Shown: piece by piece, positions 8,382 to 15,961 of the stretch
Position numbering within the stretch: position 1 is the stretch's first letter
How the letters are laid out: every line of letters starts with the position of its first letter
Assembly: GCA_018968995.1 (NCBI GenBank)
Contig: JAGWZD010000002.1
Location: forward strand, 1 to 20,477
Direction: 5' to 3'
DNA: 20,477 nucleotides
From: Bdellovibrionales bacterium
Lineage (GTDB): Bacteria > Bdellovibrionota > UBA1018
Made by a program: the position numbers and the translations under genes
Notes under the pieces: model-generated
Database searches by the model: none
What the model was told of the DNA's origin: nothing
The model's input: the letters and a program-made list of their open reading frames with translations, nothing else

Positions 8382-10058
8382 TCAGAAAGGAGCTTCCCCA
8401 GAGCCCTCATCTGATCCCGATGCAGGTTCGTCCATGGAGGAGCCCGAGTCGGAATCAGAATCAGAGGGCTCTTCGGAAGGACTTTCAGAGCTGGAAGAGT
8501 CCTCGCTGGGCGCCTCTTCTTTAGGCATCTCCTCGCTTGGAGTCTCTTCACTGGGCATCTCTTCGCTTGGAGTCTCTTCACTGGGCATCTCTTCGCTTGG
8601 AGTCTCTTCACTGGGTTCTTCAGAAGGAAGGGCTTCGTCCTCTTGCGGAAGAGCCTCTTCCTCAGGCAGCTGCTCTTGCTGATGATTTTCAAGTTGGTTC
8701 AGGTTTTTCTTTTCTTCATCTGTGAGGGCCTCGTCAGACTCCAGCTCGCCCAAATCATCTTTTTCTTGGGGCTTTTGAGCTTCCTCAGTGTCGTACTCCT
8801 CGGGCGCTGCTTGGAGTTCACCCGTGTCGAGGTCTGTAGCCAAATCCGTTCTTTTTCGGATCAGATCGCTGACGTCCGTTAATGAAACGACTGCTTGGCC
8901 ATTTTCGAGTACCTGGTTAAGACTTCGAATCACTAAGACCAATGAAACTTTTTCAGAGGCTTGAATAACCTGCACATCCGCCAGTGGAACCACATCCGAC
9001 TCTGTGATTTCGCGATCGTCAGCGGGATCAGTGTACTGGTACGCTCGAAATACCATTCCAGGTTCGACACCATCACTGGTTCCGCGATCAATGAATCCAA
9101 AGGCATGTTGAGCGGCAACAGAAGCACCAGCCTCGGGGTTGGTCATAAACGTAGCGCTAATCGGCTCTTTGGAAGGGATTGGATTTTGGACGATTTTTCT
9201 TCCCGGAATTTTTATGAGGAAGCTTTCTCGTCTTTCAAACGGCCCTGTTGCAGAGCGAATCTGTCCAATCCAAACCTCATCTTTTTCTGCGATAATGGTG
9301 ACTCTCCCCAAGATCGGGTAAGCCAAGCCATCAGAGTCGAAAAGTTTGTTTTTTAGAGGAGATGGATCGGTCGTAATCGCGTAGGTTTTTCCGATCTGTA
9401 GCTCATCAGATTCGCGGCGAATGTAAACAAAGTCATTTATCGTTAAAAGAGCGTTTTCATTTTTTGCAGCGAGAATGCTGCCCATTGCGGGCAGTTCTTC
9501 CGAGGCTGCAACCCAAGGGATTTCTACTCCTCGAGTGCGGGGCATCACGTACCGAGTCTTTAGGTCAAATCCGAGTGAATCAGTGTTCAATGGAATCTTA
9601 ACCTGAACCTGCTCCCAGGATTGGGTTGGCATTTCGCGCCATTCCTGTGAGCGAAGAGACTTTGGGCGCACCTTCGTTGGGGTCACGTCTTTTTCAGTGT
9701 CTGATGAATCATTTTGGGCAACAGTTGATTCTTTAAGATCTAAAGACGGTAAAGAGGTCGAGCTTCCGGGAGAAAAGCTCAACACCTTAGACGGAAAAAT
9801 GAGGTCGGGGTTGGGAATATTTTTTCCGTTAATCTGCCAGATTTTAGGCCAGTAGTAGGGATCTCCAAAAAGCTTCTTAGAGATATCCCAAAGCGTGTCA
9901 CCCTTGGCGATGGTGTAGGTTTCTGTGAGTTGAGTCTCAGCAATTTTTTTCCAGGAATCATCAGAGATGAATTCCGTGGGTAATTTAGTGGTCTTCGCTG
10001 CCAAGGCAGATTGAGACGCCAAAATCAGAAGAGCAGAGGTGACAGTAGTTTTATTCAC
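8382..10058 (-). CDS. Exported LysM-domain protein with acidic repeat tail
   Basis: The 558-residue protein starts with GTG (10056-10058), which overlaps the stop of the upstream lipoprotein gene (GTGA). A short signal peptide ends near ALA at 20. A single LysM domain occupies about 47-95 (YTIAKGDTLWDISKKLFGDP, then WPKIWQIN and NPDLIFPSKVL), which binds N-acetylglucosamine-containing glycans such as peptidoglycan. The middle (about 120-400) is a mixed beta-rich region that I cannot name. From about 420 the chain becomes strongly acidic, ending in Glu/Ser/Pro repeats of a 10-residue unit (SEETPSEEMP) and a Ser/Asp tail. This part is likely disordered. The protein probably sits in the periplasm or at the wall with its CpoB-like partner. 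Proteins with the same plan are often annotated only as LysM peptidoglycan-binding. Confidence 0.88.
   Translation of the reverse strand: MNKTTVTSALLILASQSALAAKTTKLPTEFISDDSWKKIAETQLTETYTIAKGDTLWDISKKLFGDPYYWPKIWQINGKNIPNPDLIFPSKVLSFSPGSSTSLPSLDLKESTVAQNDSSDTEKDVTPTKVRPKSLRSQEWREMPTQSWEQVQVKIPLNTDSLGFDLKTRYVMPRTRGVEIPWVAASEELPAMGSILAAKNENALLTINDFVYIRRESDELQIGKTYAITTDPSPLKNKLFDSDGLAYPILGRVTIIAEKDEVWIGQIRSATGPFERRESFLIKIPGRKIVQNPIPSKEPISATFMTNPEAGASVAAQHAFGFIDRGTSDGVEPGMVFRAYQYTDPADDREITESDVVPLADVQVIQASEKVSLVLVIRSLNQVLENGQAVVSLTDVSDLIRKRTDLATDLDTGELQAAPEEYDTEEAQKPQEKDDLGELESDEALTDEEKKNLNQLENHQQEQLPEEEALPQEDEALPSEEPSEETPSEEMPSEETPSEEMPSEETPSEEMPKEEAPSEDSSSSESPSEEPSDSDSDSGSSMDEPASGSDEGSGEAPF
8523..8612. 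repeat. 30-bp in-frame tandem repeat (three copies)
   Basis: Three direct copies of a 30-base unit occupy 8523-8552, 8553-8582 and 8583-8612. The last two are identical and the first differs by a few bases. Related half-units continue on both sides. The unit is ten codons, so copy-number change would keep the LysM protein in frame and only lengthen or shorten its acidic tail. Confidence 0.9.
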
Positions 10059-10843
10059 TGCTTGTTATTTCCTTCTGAGGGTGCTGTTGGCGGAGCCGTT
10101 TGTACCGGTGCAGCTTGCTCAGGGCTTTTAGAAGTCGCTTCGGCCACAAGCGATCGTGCAGCTGGCGAATTCGGAAAGAGTGAAGTCAGAAGCTGTCTAT
10201 GTTTCGCAGCCGCCTGAGGCATCTTGAGTTCCTCTTCACAGATAGACATTTGCTTGAGCGAGTCGGCTACGTGAGAGCTTCGATCATACGATGTCAGAAC
10301 TCGTTGGTACTCCTGCAGTGCGAGTCGACATTCTTTTTGCATGAAGTAGGCTTGACCAACATAAAACTGCGCAGCTCCAGCCCAGGGATGATCAGCGTAC
10401 TGCTCTAGGAAGCCCGTAAACGCTAACATCGATTCCGGATATTTTTTCGATTCAAACAAGGTCATGGCATTTCGATAAGAGTCCACAGCGGAGTCTGTCG
10501 TAAATCCTAACTCAGGGTCCGAAGAGGCTTTCTCAGGAACAATGGGTTTGCCCATTCGTTCACTGGCGTGCGGGGTGACCTCTACGGTGGCGTCGGCACC
10601 CTCTTTCTTTCGAGCCAGAGTCTCGGCTGAAGTATTCTTGGCCTTTAACTCATCGCGTAGAGAAGCCATGGTCATTTCCATGCCTTCGAGTCTGCCGCTG
10701 AGAGTGCTCACGTGTTCGCGAAGCTCTTGAACTTGTCGACGTGAAAGTTCTAGTTCTTCCTGAGAGCTTCCGGATGTTCTGGCTCCGGAAGTGGAGCAAC
10801 CCACCGTTGCAAGCAGCGCGGCGAAAACCGTTATTCTGAGCAT
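10055..10843 (-). CDS. CpoB/YbgF-like lipoprotein with coiled coil and TPR repeats
   Basis: I choose the ATG at 10841-10843 (262 residues), because it puts a normal signal directly at the N-terminus: MLRITVFAALLATVGC, with the probable lipidated Cys at 16. An upstream ATG at 10870 would add nine residues. The -3 residue is Thr, so the lipobox is not ideal. A coiled coil follows (about 28-75, EELELSRRQVQELREHVSTL then LEGMEMTMASLRDEL). The C-terminal half holds three TPR-like units (YRNAMTLFESKKYPESM, AQFYVGQAYFMQKECRLAL, and KHRQLL after a similar helix). This is the layout of CpoB/YbgF, which links Tol-Pal constriction to peptidoglycan synthesis, but no tol or pal gene lies in the window and the lipid anchor differs from E. 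coli CpoB. It is the first gene of the operon, coupled to the LysM gene by a 4-base overlap. Confidence 0.82.
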   Translation of the reverse strand: MLRITVFAALLATVGCSTSGARTSGSSQEELELSRRQVQELREHVSTLSGRLEGMEMTMASLRDELKAKNTSAETLARKKEGADATVEVTPHASERMGKPIVPEKASSDPELGFTTDSAVDSYRNAMTLFESKKYPESMLAFTGFLEQYADHPWAGAAQFYVGQAYFMQKECRLALQEYQRVLTSYDRSSHVADSLKQMSICEEELKMPQAAAKHRQLLTSLFPNSPAARSLVAEATSKSPEQAAPVQTAPPTAPSEGNNKQ

Positions 10844-10888
10844 GGAGCCTGTTGGGACATTGCGTGTCATCTTAGATACAGGATAAGA

Positions 10889-11224
10889 GTGTCGCGGGGA
10901 ATCAGCAAGAAAATGGCGCCTTCACATGCGTATCGTCAGGTCATTCGGATTTCGAAGCGAGATTCTGCTTGGGTCTACCACATTCTCGAGGCTCAGGGCG
11001 GGATCGCTTCCTACTCCACGCTGAGCCGTTTGGACTCAAAATCAGAGCGAGAGTCCGAAAAAGCGCCACTTTTATCCCCTCAGGGAGAAGCTACTTGCGA
11101 TTTGGAGCTGACGATTCCCGTCGGATTTTTGACGCAGGTTCAAGAAGTTCTGAGTCACTTAGAGAAAGGCGGAGTGTGGATTTTTGAGCTGAAGCCTCCG
11201 ACGCTCGAATCGCCCCAGCGATAA
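10889..11224 (+). CDS. DUF4911-like hypothetical protein
   Basis: This small soluble protein (111 residues from the GTG at 10889, or 103 from the ATG at 10913) has no signal or membrane segment. The stretch YRQVIRISKRDSAWVYHILEA followed by GGIASYSTL and, after a charged insert, DLELTIPVGFLTQVQEVLSHL resembles the DUF4911 pattern of a basic beta strand, a helix ending in 'EA--G', and a second strand-helix pair. The function of that family is unknown to me. The insert between the halves (about 52-68) is rich in Ser, Glu and Lys. The gene is divergent from the CpoB-like operon, with starts only 45 bases apart (10843 to 10889), so the promoters must overlap. Ribosome binding sites for both candidate starts are weak. 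Confidence 0.6.
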   Translation: MSRGISKKMAPSHAYRQVIRISKRDSAWVYHILEAQGGIASYSTLSRLDSKSERESEKAPLLSPQGEATCDLELTIPVGFLTQVQEVLSHLEKGGVWIFELKPPTLESPQR

Positions 11225-11283
11225 TACCCCAAGTTCCTAAATGAAATAAGCGATGGCGCACCCCTTGCTGCTGGATTTGGATC

Positions 11284-12285
11284 ATGGTTTTTCTCTACGG
11301 TTTTGCCTGGAGTTCGGGAGCAGCAGCCCTTTATTTATTCAGTTCGGACCTTTATTCCGGTTTGAAACACTTGTTGGTTCCGCGAGTGAATTGGGATCGG
11401 TCGTTAATGATTTTACGAGATATTCGCGAGCGACTGGAGAGCGGTTATCTTCCGTCGCTAGAGGACTGGAGCGAGATTTCGAAAATAGAGGCTCCCTGGG
11501 GAGCCTTAGCCGTTGAAAATATTTCGGAGCTGAGAGAGGCGGGAATTCCCGTTGTTCCTACTCTGAAGCGGTTAGAAAAAACGCTCGCAGATCAGAGGCG
11601 CGCCGATCAGGAGGCCCGCTCTCGAAGCGCTCAGGCCTGGGGACAGGCGATCGTTTGCGGAGCTCTGGTGCCTCTCATCGCAGTGGCGCTGTATTTTTTG
11701 GTCCCAGGGCTTTCTCAGTACGGATGGCGCTGGTGGGTTCTTACCAGCATTGCACTACTTTTGGACCTTGGCGCGATGATCTGGATGCTTTCCCTGGCTG
11801 AAATGGCTCGATGGGCGGGATTACATCGCGAGCGTCGTTCGTGGTGGGCTGCCTCTTTTTGTTTTGGAGAAAGATTACTGGGTAGTCTCAGAGGGGGTCT
11901 TCCCGGAGACCTCGCTTGGTCAAGAGCGATCCCGCAGTTACATCGCCAGGCTGAAAGCCTTGTTCCGTACTGGGGGGCTGATCTGTGGTCGGATCACACA
12001 CTCAATCCGATTTCTCTCGAAACATCGGCACGGACTATTGCCGCACAAGGCGCTATTTTCAGAAAATCGATTCAAGCGGCCATTTTCGAGGGAAAAGGCT
12101 GCGCAGATAGAATCGAATCGGCTTTAGATTCGCTCAGAATCGAACTGGATTGCGAAGTCGAACGTCAGATTCAGCTTCTTTCCACTCGAGCGCTAAAGCC
12201 GCTTTTTCTGTGCGTTGCTCCTTCGGTCTTGATGCTTTTGGTTAGCGCTTTTGCACTGAGTTGGGAAAGTTGGTTCTTGGTTTGA
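11284..12285 (+). CDS. TadB/TadC-like (type II secretion F domain) inner-membrane platform protein
   Basis: This 333-residue protein has an N-terminal membrane segment (about 3-22), a cytoplasmic helical stretch (38-118) with LESGYLPSLEDWSEIS and ELREAGIPVVPTLKRLE, two more membrane segments (about 121-142 and 150-172), a second cytoplasmic stretch (180-300) and a last membrane helix (306-328). Both cytoplasmic stretches follow the T2SF pattern of a bundle with 'G-sl--aL' turns, and the C-terminal KPLFLCVAPSVLMLLVSAF is typical of TadC. It may therefore combine the roles that TadB and TadC share in other systems. In such machines this protein couples the cytoplasmic ATPase to pilin movement across the inner membrane. 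The match is by pattern only, so the subfamily is uncertain. It faces the secretin-ATPase operon tail to tail. Confidence 0.65.
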   Translation: MVFLYGFAWSSGAAALYLFSSDLYSGLKHLLVPRVNWDRSLMILRDIRERLESGYLPSLEDWSEISKIEAPWGALAVENISELREAGIPVVPTLKRLEKTLADQRRADQEARSRSAQAWGQAIVCGALVPLIAVALYFLVPGLSQYGWRWWVLTSIALLLDLGAMIWMLSLAEMARWAGLHRERRSWWAASFCFGERLLGSLRGGLPGDLAWSRAIPQLHRQAESLVPYWGADLWSDHTLNPISLETSARTIAAQGAIFRKSIQAAIFEGKGCADRIESALDSLRIELDCEVERQIQLLSTRALKPLFLCVAPSVLMLLVSAFALSWESWFLV

Positions 12286-12455
12286 AGGCGCTGGTAGCTG
12301 AAATCCAGTTGCTCATTCTCTGGGGTCTGATTTTTTCTTTGGTTTGCAGCGGGAGAGTTTGGATTTTTCCGCGAGAGCTCGCTATCTCAGGTCCGAAGAC
12401 TCTACAGGGCGATGAAACGTCGTCCATTCAAGCCAAGTGTCCAGAGCGGTGCTGA
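12282..12455 (+). CDS. Possible small secreted or membrane peptide downstream of the platform gene
   Basis: A TTG at 12282-12284 overlaps the platform-gene stop (TTGA) and opens a 57-codon frame ending in TGA at 12453-12455. The product has a hydrophobic segment (about 8-25, LLILWGLIFSLVCSG), then a short polar part with an ending CPERC. Position and coupling resemble a genuine second gene of a platform operon, and it could be a tiny exported component. Against it: the start codon is weak, the last 74 bases overlap the convergent gene at 12382-13401, and I recognise no family. Confidence 0.3.
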   Translation: MKALVAEIQLLILWGLIFSLVCSGRVWIFPRELAISGPKTLQGDETSSIQAKCPERC

Positions 12456-13401
12456 AAAATCCCATAGGCTTTCCATGATCCAAAACAAGGACTTCCATTC
12501 GGGCCATTCGGGTACTGGTTCGATAGAAAGCTGCTCCACGAATATCCTCATAGCGAAGAGTGACCCAATGTTTTGGCTCAACTTCAACTTTCCCTCGAAG
12601 CTCTCGTCCCTCCTGTTCAGTTCGAAACGACCAGCCTTGAGCAATCTTGTGCATATTGGAGCGCAGTGCCCGCCAAAGAGAGTTTTCAGGAATTCCTTTT
12701 AATCGCTCAAACGCACTGATGCACGTGAGCGCGGGTAGTAATTTCAGTTTTGGATGAGCGTGAAGACCCTCAGCGCAATACTCCGAGCCTCCTGAGGTGT
12801 CTCGAAGACTCTGTGAGTGAAACCAAACCGTTGGCCACACTCGTTTCGAGTCATCCCGAAACTGTAGAGTTGCTCGAGCCGAGCTATTTCGGGATGACCA
12901 GCTAAAGTCAGAATTTTCAGCTTTATTCGAGGATAAACTCCACTGACCTTGAATCGGAATTTGGGTGCGTAGTGTTTGAACTTTCAGCAATGGAGCAAGC
13001 GGTTCGAACTCGATCGTATGTCCTAACTCAAGGTCAAAGTCCCAGTGGAGTTCGCCCTCGGTGGTCAGAATTTTACCTTTATAACGTGTGCCCGAGAACT
13101 CAATGCCTTCAAAACTCCATGGGGTGGTCAGCAGTTGGTCACGAGAGGTGAGACTCTCAGGAAACGGAAAAGTTTTTCTGAAAACTTTGCGGCGTATCTC
13201 ACTTGCGTTTTTGCCTTTGAACTCAAATATTCCTGTCCATTGAGCATTACGTTGGAATCCATTGGTACTGCGGAATACAGTAAATTCCATACTCCATGCT
13301 ATTTCGCCTTCTTGGCCGCGCGAATCAGTAATAGCGGTCAAAATGAAGGAATGGTGAAGTGGCGAGTGAGGCTCGTGCATATCGGTCAGCAGTTTAAGCA
13401 C
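12382..13401 (-). CDS. Unrecognised 339-residue protein encoded behind the CpaF-like ATPase
   Basis: The frame begins with GTG at 13401, three bases after the ATPase stop. An ATG at 13380 (MHEPHSPLHHSF) is an alternative start. There is no signal peptide or membrane helix. The sequence is rich in Trp, Phe, Arg and Ser with alternating strand-like stretches (ITDSRGQEGEIAWSMEFTV, WSFEGIEFSGTRYKGKI, ELHWDFDLE, VTLRYEDIRGAAFYRTSTRM), so a large beta-sandwich or barrel is likely. The strand pattern vaguely recalls the lipocalin-like CrtC/AttH or DUF2804 proteins, but the evidence is too thin to name it. Its tight spacing places it as the third gene of the secretin-ATPase operon. That may indicate a role with that machine, or only cotranscription. 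Confidence 0.75.
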   Translation of the reverse strand: MLKLLTDMHEPHSPLHHSFILTAITDSRGQEGEIAWSMEFTVFRSTNGFQRNAQWTGIFEFKGKNASEIRRKVFRKTFPFPESLTSRDQLLTTPWSFEGIEFSGTRYKGKILTTEGELHWDFDLELGHTIEFEPLAPLLKVQTLRTQIPIQGQWSLSSNKAENSDFSWSSRNSSARATLQFRDDSKRVWPTVWFHSQSLRDTSGGSEYCAEGLHAHPKLKLLPALTCISAFERLKGIPENSLWRALRSNMHKIAQGWSFRTEQEGRELRGKVEVEPKHWVTLRYEDIRGAAFYRTSTRMARMEVLVLDHGKPMGFFSTALDTWLEWTTFHRPVESSDLR

Positions 13402-13404
13402 ATC

Positions 13405-14352
13405 TTAGGTACGAGAGTCCACCGGTCGAAGTAATATCGTTCCTGATTCGATGCCGCTAACCTGAGCAAGCTCACGAATTTTTCGTTTTCCGTCTTCGTC
13501 ACGGTGGACATGAGCGACCCACTGTATGCCTGAAGAAATCCATTCTCGCAGCGCCTGTATGGAAAGAGACTCAGGAGCATTTAATAGTGCGAGAGTTTCC
13601 ATTCGTTTGAGGGCGTCTCTTGCGGAATTTGCATGCAAGGTCGCCAGAGATCCGCGGTGGCCAGTATTCAAAATCTGGAGTAGGTCCAAAATTTCTGCTC
13701 CGCGGCATTCGCCGAGTAAAACTCGGTCGGGTCTCATCCTGAGGCATTGCTTCAAGAGTGTTCGTATGGAGATCTCGCCGTAGCCATCCGCATTTGCTGT
13801 CCGAGATTGTAGCGAGAGGAAGTGAGGATGAGCGGGAGACAGCTCGGGAGTATCTTCGAGGGCAAGAATGCGTTCATTTTGCGGAACGAACGACAGGAGG
13901 TCATTTAAAAGGGTCGTCTTACCGCTTCCGGTTGAGCCTGCAATTAAAACACTTTCCCCAGATTTTACGGCGCGCTGGAGTCGTTCAAATAAAAGTTGGC
14001 TATGCTCCCATCGCTGGCTGGAGTGTCCCGATAGCGCTCGTCCCAGTCTTCGGAGCGAGATGACCATTCCTCGTCCACTAATCGGGGGAAAGACCGCATG
14101 AAGGCGATGAGCAGGCTGAATTGAGGCGTCTACAAAAGGATTCCGAGCGTCCCAGCTTTTTCCTACGGAAGACAGCTGTTCAAGAACCCAGGTCTTCAGT
14201 TGTGAGGACTCGGACTCGCAGTAGGTTGGTGGCTGATATTGCGGTTCGAGACCTGCTCCGCGGTCTAGATAGGCTTGGCCGTCAGCATTGATGCAGATGT
14301 CGGTGATACTCGGGTCGCCCATCCATTTTTGTAGGTCTGGAATAATGCTCAT
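13405..14352 (-). CDS. cpaF: CpaF/TadA-type secretion ATPase
   Basis: This is the cytoplasmic hexameric motor of Tad/Flp pili and related type II secretion systems. I choose the ATG at 14350-14352, giving 315 residues, because it overlaps the secretin stop by one base (TGATG). The longer frame from 14433 would run 82 bases into the secretin gene. The N-terminal domain has a small 'SITDICINADG' region (about 15-25). The RecA-like core has Walker A GSTGSGKTT (139-147), an Asp box ALEDTPEL (164-171), Walker B RVLLGE with Glu 215, and a His box LATLHANS with His 240. CRMRPDR-to-NTGHRGS is almost the standard CpaF sequence. It lacks the long N-terminal extension of many CpaF proteins. The neighbours are the secretin upstream and the unknown 339-residue gene downstream. 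Confidence 0.92.
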   Translation of the reverse strand: MSIIPDLQKWMGDPSITDICINADGQAYLDRGAGLEPQYQPPTYCESESSQLKTWVLEQLSSVGKSWDARNPFVDASIQPAHRLHAVFPPISGRGMVISLRRLGRALSGHSSQRWEHSQLLFERLQRAVKSGESVLIAGSTGSGKTTLLNDLLSFVPQNERILALEDTPELSPAHPHFLSLQSRTANADGYGEISIRTLLKQCLRMRPDRVLLGECRGAEILDLLQILNTGHRGSLATLHANSARDALKRMETLALLNAPESLSIQALREWISSGIQWVAHVHRDEDGKRKIRELAQVSGIESGTILLRPVDSRT

Positions 14353-15860
14353 CAGAAGCGCCTTTCTTGATAAGGTGAGAGCCAATTTTGGCGATGTTGA
14401 GAAGGCGGCGGTTTTTTGGTCGACTCGCTCCATTCGCGCTGAATCGATCCGTGATCTTGCAAGTCGCCCACTGAGGGTGCCGGCGGCGGGGCGTTGAGCG
14501 GGACAAGAATTGCGACTAATTCCGAGCGGCGCTGAATAAAGTCTTCCGAGCCAAAAAGCGATCCGAGGATAGGCAGTCGACTGAGAAAGGGGGCAGAGCG
14601 CTGTTGGGTGCTGCTTTGCTCTTGAAGTAAACCAGATAAAAATAAAGGCTCACCGATTCGAGCATCGACTTGGGTTTTTACTCGGCTCGCCTGCAACGCG
14701 GGCAGATTTTGGCTCCCGTTAGCTCGGTCCAGTTCACTGATTTCAGAAGAGATCTCAAGTCGTACCTGTTCGGCCGAACTATGCAGTGTTTTGAGCTTGA
14801 GAAGTAATCCATAGGGTTTCCACTCGATCCAGCTACCGTTTCGGTGCGCTCCTCGCGAATGGAGTTCGAGTGGGATTTCACCGCCGGCAAATAACTCGGC
14901 TTCTCCAGGCACTCGAACCACGAGTTCAGGTTGAGAAAGCACCTTGGCCCAACCTTTCCCTTCAAGCCACTTTAATGAAACCTCAATTTGGGGGGACTGA
15001 ACCCAGAACAGAGAACCCCCTTGAATCTGCAGGGCACCCGAAATCGTGGAGGGCCAATCTAGACCCAACTGGCGGAAGGCGTTTTTTTTCATCTCTAAAA
15101 AAAAGACCCGAAAAAAAAGGGTCCGGCTGGTGTCGGGAAGAGAGGAAATATCGGTTCTAACGCCAGAAAATAAAGAGGTCAGTTTTAGTTCCCAGGCATT
15201 TTTGATCGTTGCATCCGAAGCGGACCCTCTGACCCAGAGCTGTTCTCCCAAGGTTTCAAGTCGCAGAGAGTTTTGTAGCTTTTCTGCCGCAATCCATGAG
15301 GACAGACGTTTGAATCCAAGGCTGAGAAGCTCTGGGGATAACTCCGTGAGGTTCTCTACTTGTTTTGGAAAAGAGTTTTCGATCAGTCGTATCCGGCTCA
15401 GTTCCTGATCGGTAGAAACTTTTCCTCTGAGAATAGCTCGGTCGCCCGCCCGAGAGATCTTGGCCTCTCGCAGGCTTTCGAGGGCGCGATCGAAAGAATG
15501 GAGAGGGGCGCTATTCTCGAGTCGAGGGGGGGCTTGAACGTGGACGCTCAGGTGAAGGAGTGCTCCGGGGTTCTGCCAGATCCAAATCTCGGCGATTCCG
15601 GGCTCTACGGCCTTGATAAGCAGGGTTCCTGGGGGGGCCGGAGAGGGCATCTGAGCGGCTCGCAGGGCCTTGCCTGAAACTGAAAAACGCTCGAGATTTT
15701 CAGTGGCTAGGGTCCGAGTCTCCCCCTGAACTAGGAACCATGTCGCGAGTTCCTCAATGGCTGGAGAGGCTGGCTCCGGAGGCCCCGGCGGTGGAAGGCG
15801 GGCAAAACTGTTCTCAGACGCTACGAGCAGGGCGATCAGGCAAAAACAGCGGACAATCAT
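14352..15860 (-). CDS. cpaC: CpaC/RcpA-type outer-membrane secretin
   Basis: The 502-residue protein has a signal peptide ending near NSFA (20), a Pro-rich linker, a pilus-type N-terminal domain (about 40-110, ending with IAEIWIW and a beta strand), a BON-like stretch (about 120-165) and the secretin barrel (about 245-455). Conserved secretin elements are VPGEAELFAGGEIPLEL (about 317-333) and LPILGSLFGSEDF with RRSELVAILVP (about 429-454). A Pro/Ser-rich tail follows. It should form a multimeric gated channel in the outer membrane for a Tad-like pilus or secreted substrate. The stop overlaps the start of the ATPase gene by one base, so both are translated together. The AGGA before the ATG lies directly against the start codon, unusually close. 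Confidence 0.9.
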   Translation of the reverse strand: MIVRCFCLIALLVASENSFARLPPPGPPEPASPAIEELATWFLVQGETRTLATENLERFSVSGKALRAAQMPSPAPPGTLLIKAVEPGIAEIWIWQNPGALLHLSVHVQAPPRLENSAPLHSFDRALESLREAKISRAGDRAILRGKVSTDQELSRIRLIENSFPKQVENLTELSPELLSLGFKRLSSWIAAEKLQNSLRLETLGEQLWVRGSASDATIKNAWELKLTSLFSGVRTDISSLPDTSRTLFFRVFFLEMKKNAFRQLGLDWPSTISGALQIQGGSLFWVQSPQIEVSLKWLEGKGWAKVLSQPELVVRVPGEAELFAGGEIPLELHSRGAHRNGSWIEWKPYGLLLKLKTLHSSAEQVRLEISSEISELDRANGSQNLPALQASRVKTQVDARIGEPLFLSGLLQEQSSTQQRSAPFLSRLPILGSLFGSEDFIQRRSELVAILVPLNAPPPAPSVGDLQDHGSIQREWSESTKKPPPSQHRQNWLSPYQERRF

Positions 15861-15897
15861 TCCTGGCCGCTAGGGCAAGAACCGTTCCCCGAAAGCC

Positions 15898-15926
15898 TTG
15901 ATTTGAGGCGGGGGGTGGGCTATCTC
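15898..15926 (+). promoter_or_regulatory. Candidate promoter for the basic-peptide-metK genes
   Basis: TTGATT (15898-15903) and TATCTC (15921-15926) are separated by 17 bases, ending 35 bases before the ATG at 15962. The -35 box is good and the -10 is half-consensus. The same 101-base gap must also hold the promoter for the divergent secretin gene. Confidence 0.3.
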
Positions 15927-15961
15927 GACTCCTCGATCATTTTATTTTCAAAGAGGTTTTT

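Noticed and set aside
8523..8612. Direct repeats of 30 bases suggesting a CRISPR array.
   Set aside because: The copies are back to back with no spacers and stay in the coding frame of the LysM gene.
8377..8682. Open plus-strand frame antisense to the acidic LysM tail, with Ser/Leu/Gly-rich repeats.
   Set aside because: The repeats are the mirror image of codons for the Glu/Ser/Pro tail, and the LysM frame has a signal peptide and a domain. A low-complexity antisense frame is expected by chance.
14353..14433. Longer CpaF start at 14433.
   Set aside because: It would overlap 82 bases of the secretin gene. The ATG at 14352 overlaps the secretin stop in a TGATG arrangement and starts a family-like N-terminus.
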